A stretch of DNA of 64,000 nt from Apostichopus japonicus (lineage: Eukaryota > Echinodermata > Holothuroidea > Aspidochirotida > Stichopodidae). How positions within the stretch are numbered: position 1 is the first letter of the stretch; each line of letters opens with the position of its first letter. The notes under the pieces are model-generated. The model was given only the letters and a program-made list of their open reading frames with translations, searched no databases and was not told the DNA's origin. Made by a program: the position numbers and the translations under genes. The DNA lies in NCBI RefSeq assembly GCF_037975245.1, contig NC_092580.1, positions 14,423,001-14,487,000 on the forward strand, in the 5' to 3' direction. Shown piece after piece: positions 58,904-64,000 of the stretch.

Positions 58904-60102
58904 CTTTAGGCAAAAACAGAAAAAACATAAATATTAGTTAAAACAATAATTTACCAATTGAAGATGCTGTTGACTTAAATACAAGGTCATATGTGTGTCC
59001 CATTTTGATCAGTAAAAATGTATGGAACCTGAAAAGGTACCGTCAAAATGTCAAGACCTTTATCTTAATCTTGCAACAATTTTCAACAAATTGATAAATG
59101 GTTCATTTAATATATTAACAAATTGGCAAGAAAATGACAAATAGCTGAAATCCAATCAGTGAGGAACCCTAACTTTTGTACTAAAAAATGATTATTTATC
59201 AAATGTCATCATTATAATCATTTTGTAGCAATATGATATATTGAACACTGAATTAGTCACGCAGTTCAACATTTTGAAAATTAATGATTATTTACGCTTG
59301 CCTCAGAATGTCATCATTTCAACTTTTTACAACTAAATGATGAATTGCAGCAAACTTGCTGAGAAAGATGTTAACATTTCAATGGCAGCTTAACGTTACT
59401 ATACGGACCATACAGTTTATCTCCCAAACATGATGGGTTCAACTGAGAAAATACCTGAATTGGATCAAATGTTTTGAGGAAAAAGTAGGCCCTGCTTGTT
59501 GAGATGATACTAAGTGACCATAGTTTGACTTTCTGACTAAGAAATATCATCCTAAATCTTGTGAAAGAGGCTAACAGAATACCAACTCAAATACAAATAG
59601 TTTTCCTGATTGTTTGAAATAAAGGTTTCGAGGGCGTTCATTGATGAAGTAAAGGGGTTTTGTAGAGATGTTGCTTTGACTATAAGATGATTGCTTGATC
59701 AATATGCTGGCAATTTTTGGCAATTTTAAGTCAAAACAGAGTCTGTATTGCATTTTGTATCACAAGGATTTTCCCTTTTTTTTGTCAAATTTTGTGAATG
59801 CATCTGGCAACAACACAGTGAATGATGTCATCACGGCAATTCAGCTAAAAAGGATTTGTTTTGCCTTTATATTTAGACTCGACAAAGTGATATGATATTT
59901 CTTAAAAATAAGTGGATGTTTGATGAAATGCTAGATTCAAAGAACCTTATCCAAACATTACATAATGTAAGGTGTCAAGGAAAATCAACAAGAATATTGC
60001 ACAAAAACAAGGTAACTAAAGCTTGTGCAGAAACATTTGCCATTATGACGTCACAGACCACCTACTGTGATCCACTCCAGGGAGGAATCGAGTGTTTAGC
60101 TG

Positions 60103-60484
60103 CAGTGGCGGAGCATCCATACAGTCAGGGGGAGGATCCCCCCCCCCCCTGACGGACTCAAATGGACTGCTGGCGCCCTTTTCAGCTTTTTACCACATTT
60201 TACTTATTCGCGAACATTGACTTTTTATTGTGCTTTCATCTACCTATTGACATTTGTCACATTTTGTTGGCGATGACACCTATTTATTCTTCATTTATCT
60301 GCAAATTAGCAAGGCCTGGAAAGGGTAATTTCTGGCGATCTAGGGAGTATCTTTACTCAAAAAATTAATGCACGCTCCGCGCCAACGTGTGATGGCGCTC
60401 CGCTTAGATAAAGTAGAAAGCACCCCTACAGACCAATCTCGACCCCTCCCCCCTCCCCGACCAATGCCCCTAGCTCCGCCACTG
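60103..60484. mobile_element. 382-bp hAT MITE in EGF-gene intron
   Basis: Perfect 12-bp terminal inverted repeats CAGTGGCGGAGC and GCTCCGCCACTG, with a perfect 8-bp target duplication TTTAGCTG (60095-60102 and 60485-60492). It contains C runs and no coding sequence. Confidence 0.95.
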
Positions 60485-60604
60485 TTTAGCTGGTGAAATT
60501 AGGTTAACATTCAATCAACCACATCATGATGTAGGAACAAGATATTGAGCTGAGGGTTTCAAAGACCAGTGTACAATATTATTTTCTTTTTTTCAGCTAA
60601 GTTT

Positions 60605-60722
60605 AACGAGGTCTGCCACGGTAATGAAATTATGGCCTACATGCATAATAATTATGGCCTAATAATTATACAGCACAATAATTATAACAGGCATAATTAT
60701 TATGGGTTACAGGCATAATATT
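60605..60722. repeat. ATAATTAT-rich low-complexity cluster
   Basis: Several copies of AATAATTAT/CATAATTATTATG with GGCATAAT words within about 110 bp. Each core is palindromic, so the stretch can fold on itself. It ends about 50 bp before the exon at 60774. Confidence 0.6.
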
Positions 60723-60773
60723 CAGTTTCAATGCAAGATCTTGTTTCACGCTTTTGGAGATCAATTAACTTAC

Positions 60774-60884
60774 CACCGTTACAGTTTGTTCCTGTGAAGC
60801 CATCTTGGCATTCACAGACAGTTTGGTCTCCCAGAAGAATGCAAACTCCTCCATTGTTGCAAACAAAATTCCTGCAGGCTTCGA
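60774..60884 (-). CDS. EGF-like domain exon 3
   Basis: 111 nt, phase 1-1, acceptor CTTTTCGTCTCCAG, donor GTAAGT. The pattern is C-RNFV-C-NNGGV-C-ILLGDQTV-C-E-C-QDGFTGTN-C. It lacks the Ser/Thr before C3 that O-fucosylation needs. Confidence 0.94.
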
Positions 60885-61452
60885 CTGGAGACGAAAAGGA
60901 AAATTATTTATGTCAAAAATTAAAGTAAACTTAAACATCGATTTACTTCCAGAAATAAATGGTTGAGCACCACAATTAAGAATCAAATGCCCCAGTCCTA
61001 GCCCACTAAAGCAAAGTTTTCAACTGGCATATCCTATACCCACAACATGATGGATTGGCGATTCATGGCCCCTGCAAAGTTCCATAACATGACCATTCAG
61101 CAAGAGTAGCAAGTTTAGCATATTGAACCCCAAACCCACCTGCTCGCTTGGAGTAATATCCACATTTAACCATAGAATTTCTACAATGCTTTTCGGTTTG
61201 GTTGCCTTTTTTTTTTTTTGGGGGGGGGGGGGGTCAAACCTGCCTGGCATTTCTTTACTCAAAATAAGATATTTTTTTCACCAAATGAAGGTTCATTAGT
61301 GGTAATCATAGATCTTGATTAAATTCTCAACATATTGCCTCCAGACACTTTTCATAGTGACATAGCAAGCAGTTATACAGTTATAAACTACATTAAAATT
61401 TCCAACTTAAAAATATTGGACGATTAATTATTTCACTTGATAAAATTAACCT

Positions 61453-61816
61453 CAAGGGCGTAGGAACCGGGGGGGCGCCAGCCCCCCCCCCCAGTGAAAA
61501 ATATGGAGGGCGGAAGTATCATTCCGCCACCCCGCTTCGCAAGTCAGAAAACCCCTTTTTCATTTCCAAATGAGAAAAAAATCTCATTTGGAGCACCAAT
61601 TAAATTGCATCTAAGGCCAGGTGAAAATGCAAAATTATATACAAAATGGAGTGGGTGGGTTGAAGTATATTGCACCAAATTGCATCTGAGGCCACCTGGA
61701 AATGCAAAAAACTTCCAAAGGGGAGGGGGCACCCCCTCCCCTTAGACCCCTCCCCCAGGCCGGCTATCAGTCTTCAGCCCCCCCCCCCCACTCAAAAGTA
61801 CCTTCCTACGCCACTG
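61453..61816. mobile_element. 364-bp hAT-like MITE in EGF-gene intron
   Basis: Ends CAAGGGCGTAGGAA and TTCCTACGCCACTG form inverted repeats (the left end is mutated from CAGTGGCGTAGG). The flanking 8 bp are ATTAACCT (61445-61452) and ATTAGCCT (61817-61824), a target duplication with one change. C and G runs lie inside each end. It shares a 50-bp G/C motif (61718-61770) with the element at 29334-29788. Confidence 0.85.
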
Positions 61817-62412
61817 ATTAGCCTTGTCTAGTCCGGCTTACGAGACCAATTGGGTATGAGAGGATAAATACAGCATTAAATCTTTATCAAAATCAACTAA
61901 AAAACGTTGATTTAATTCGCATTCAACGCAGCCTTCTTATTTTCACGCCATCCGTCTGTTATGCTCATTCACATAAAGACAGAGAAAATCAGTAATGATA
62001 ACTAAAAATAAACCAAACCAAGCACTGTATTAGGTAAGTTAAGGTCCCTTTCCGAATATGGTTAAAGCTAACTTTCAAGCGGTGGTAAGTTACTGTAAAT
62101 TTGGTGTGATATGTACACGTTCGTATAATAATATTCCAGGAAACTGAAACAGCGCCCTTATATTCTACAAACTGAGCAGTATTACTTTCTAGATTAAAAG
62201 TAGATTAATTTGGGTCTAAACTTCCACAAAGAAATATTTTAACGTCAACCTAAAAAAAAAATTCCTCCATGGAGTCGCTGTATTTGGTTTAAAGCAACCC
62301 TTTCCAATGGCTGGTTTTTATTTGGAACGTTCACGCCGAGATTTCGTTTTCTTTCAAGAAAATTAAGTTGTCCATTAAAAGCTATAGATTAAAATAATCC
62401 AATTTGTCTTAC

Positions 62413-62517
62413 CTATTTCACAGTCAACCCCAGACACACCTTCTGGACAAACACATCCGGGACTTCCACCACGATTTCGGCAAGTTCCTCCGTTTTGACA
62501 ATGATTGATCTTGCATA
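62413..62517 (-). CDS. EGF-like domain exon 2
   Basis: 105 nt, phase 1-1, acceptor TTTTCTTTAG, donor GTAAGA. The pattern is [32 protein letters not shown]. The C2-x4-T-C3 spacing (CQNGGTC) fits the O-fucosylation consensus known from Notch-type EGF repeats. Confidence 0.94.
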   Translation of the reverse strand, partial: YARSIIVKTEELAEIVVEVPDVFVQKVCLGLTVK

Positions 62518-62890
62518 CTAAAGAAAATGGAATATATGATTAAAACAGTGACATCTTCGTCGTTGAAAATTATCATATTTACATGCCTCCTCACTACAAA
62601 TGCACTACGACATCTAGCAAATTTTTGACTACTTCTGGGCGTTCTAGCAACAAAATTCATGCACTTCATTTGTTTTTGATTACAATAAGTTAATTCAAAA
62701 CAATTATACAACGTTGCATTGTGTTCAATAACATATTCTGGTCAGATATAAAATCGAAAACAGGTCTTGAATTGTTCAACATGTCTTTGTTTTTTGTTTT
62801 TAAACAGGAAGGGGGGGGGGGTATGATTTCATGTCTGGCTAAAATGCAGGAACAATGAGAAGAAATAATCAAGAAAGAAACATTACTCAC

Positions 62891-63016
62891 AATCACAAGT
62901 TTCTCCTGTTAAAAAGTTAAGCTTGCAGGTGCAAACAAATGTATCCCGTGAGGTAGCGAAGCATGTCCCATCTGGACCGCATGGGGAAATTGCGCATGGG
63001 TCCGGTAGTTCCGGAA
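62891..63016 (-). CDS. EGF-like domain exon 1 (of those visible)
   Basis: 126 nt, phase 1-1, acceptor ending CCACAG (in GAATCCACAG), donor GTGAGT. It reads PELPDPC-AISP-C-GPDGT-C-FATSRDTFV-C-T-C-KLNFLTGET-C. CGPDGTC also fits the O-fucosylation consensus. Upstream exons lie beyond the right edge. The gene is a secreted or membrane protein with tandem EGF modules. I cannot name it, since fibropellin-, Notch- and uromodulin-like families all share such repeats. Confidence 0.93.
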
Positions 63017-64000
63017 CTGTGGATTCGAAAATGAAAATGAAATTGTTTTAAACCAGAAGCCGCACACATAGCCGTGTTTCTGCTGTGTATAGTTAATTGT
63101 ATGTCACAGACACTAGTGTCCAGGGTTTCGTATTCAAGGAAAACTTAGGAAAACGATAGCAAAGAAAACTAGTTTGATATAGGCCTCAGTGGTGTATCGG
63201 TTAACGTGGGGGGGGGGGGGGGGGCATGGGAAGCCAACGATTAGTGTGGGATGCGAAACGAGCAACCAATTGATGAGGTCCTTGCGCCACTTTTGAGTGA
63301 GGATAGCTTGATTAAGACAACGTTAGCCAATTAATTACCACTTCAACATTAGAATAAATCATACCAAATGTCCGACGATAAGTAACAATGAAATGCAGAA
63401 ACGAAAATAGTAACATTTCGTGTTTTCAATACTTCAATTGTTGTAGATAAAAAAGTAAATTATTTTCCTAGCATAAACGCACTAGCACAATGTTCCCACA
63501 TCTTGATTATCTTGAACCTACCGCTCTTGATCGTAATGGACACCTTTTCAAGACTCCGGGGCCTAACTCCCCCCACCCCTCCCCCTCCCCGTCTGAACAA
63601 TCTAGGCACTACGCCATTGAAACGCATAAGTGAAAGATCGGTAACTAATTAACCAACCACAATTTGATAAATTATCCTTCATCATTTCGGAGTTTCAATG
63701 TGACTGCTGTTTGTGTTACAGGCGTGTAAAGTCGAATTACGCAAAAAACAACGCACAGATCATTTCCATGGAAAACGATACATAGCCTATTTTATCTACG
63801 GGCATGTTTCTACTACATGTCAATTTTAGAAATTTAAGTTTGGAAAATCTTATTGATCCATCTTGTTTCTTAATATTACTCAACTAAAGGAGAAACAAAT
63901 GGATGGACAACGTGCACGCAAGAACTGTTATTTCTTATGGAAAATGTTAAGTAGCGCCTACTACACCGTGGCATGTCCTTTTTATGACCCCCCCCCCCCC
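63017..64000 (-). other. intron of EGF gene; no exon seen
   Basis: Contains a 17-bp G run (63208-63224) and a C run closing the window. A CACTACGCCATTG end at about 63608-63620 resembles a hAT terminus, but I could not find its partner. Confidence 0.45.

Overview
The window is nuclear DNA of a marine invertebrate animal. Genes are split by long AT-rich introns with GT-AG junctions, and non-LTR and hAT transposons, tRNA-derived SINE heads and large minisatellites fill the space between exons. Frequent TAGGCCTA-like words around 18.7-19.7 kb and 23-24 kb, and the LINE type, remind me of echinoderms (possibly a sea cucumber). That assignment is inference from sequence style, not a database match.

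Layout. (1) 1-7,958, minus strand: remains of a SET-domain (KMT5A/PR-Set7-like) methyltransferase gene. One clean pre-SET exon is followed by two tandem copies of the two SET exons. Both copies carry the same in-frame TAG plus private lesions. The region also holds a fresh 516-bp tandem duplication and two copies of a 1.17-1.18 kb transposable element. (2) 7,959-19,100: mostly without recognisable genes; a 1,449-bp non-autonomous hAT element with a perfect 8-bp target duplication sits at 13,876-15,324. (3) 19,100-19,312: a CpG-containing segment with ETS, CRE and DR3-like motifs and a strong donor, a possible promoter and 5'UTR exon for the next gene. (4) 20,067-25,860: a dead CR1/L2/Daphne-type LINE with ORF1 and a PHD-like finger/endonuclease/reverse transcriptase ORF2, itself interrupted by a second hAT element. 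(5) 26,166-46,368, plus strand: a complete nine-exon gene for mitochondrial succinate-semialdehyde dehydrogenase (ALDH5A1/SSADH, 503 aa). (6) 46.4-58.8 kb: intergenic sequence with SINE heads, a GC-rich hairpin array, a 136-bp satellite and a 24-bp minisatellite. (7) 58,796-63,016, minus strand: four consecutive phase 1-1 EGF-domain exons of a gene that continues off the right edge, with two small hAT MITEs in its introns.

The most striking feature is inside the SSADH gene. Three of its exon edges have been amplified together with their splice sites: six 3' splice sites at 61-bp spacing before exon 4, three at about 90 bp before exon 5, and about 15 copies of the exon 6 end with its 5' splice site at 51-bp spacing. 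The exon 4 decoys all contain in-frame stops. The first exon 6 decoy donor is in frame and would add 17 residues immediately before the catalytic-cysteine loop. Introns 4, 5 and 7 hold further, unrelated satellites of 97, 36 and 66 bp.
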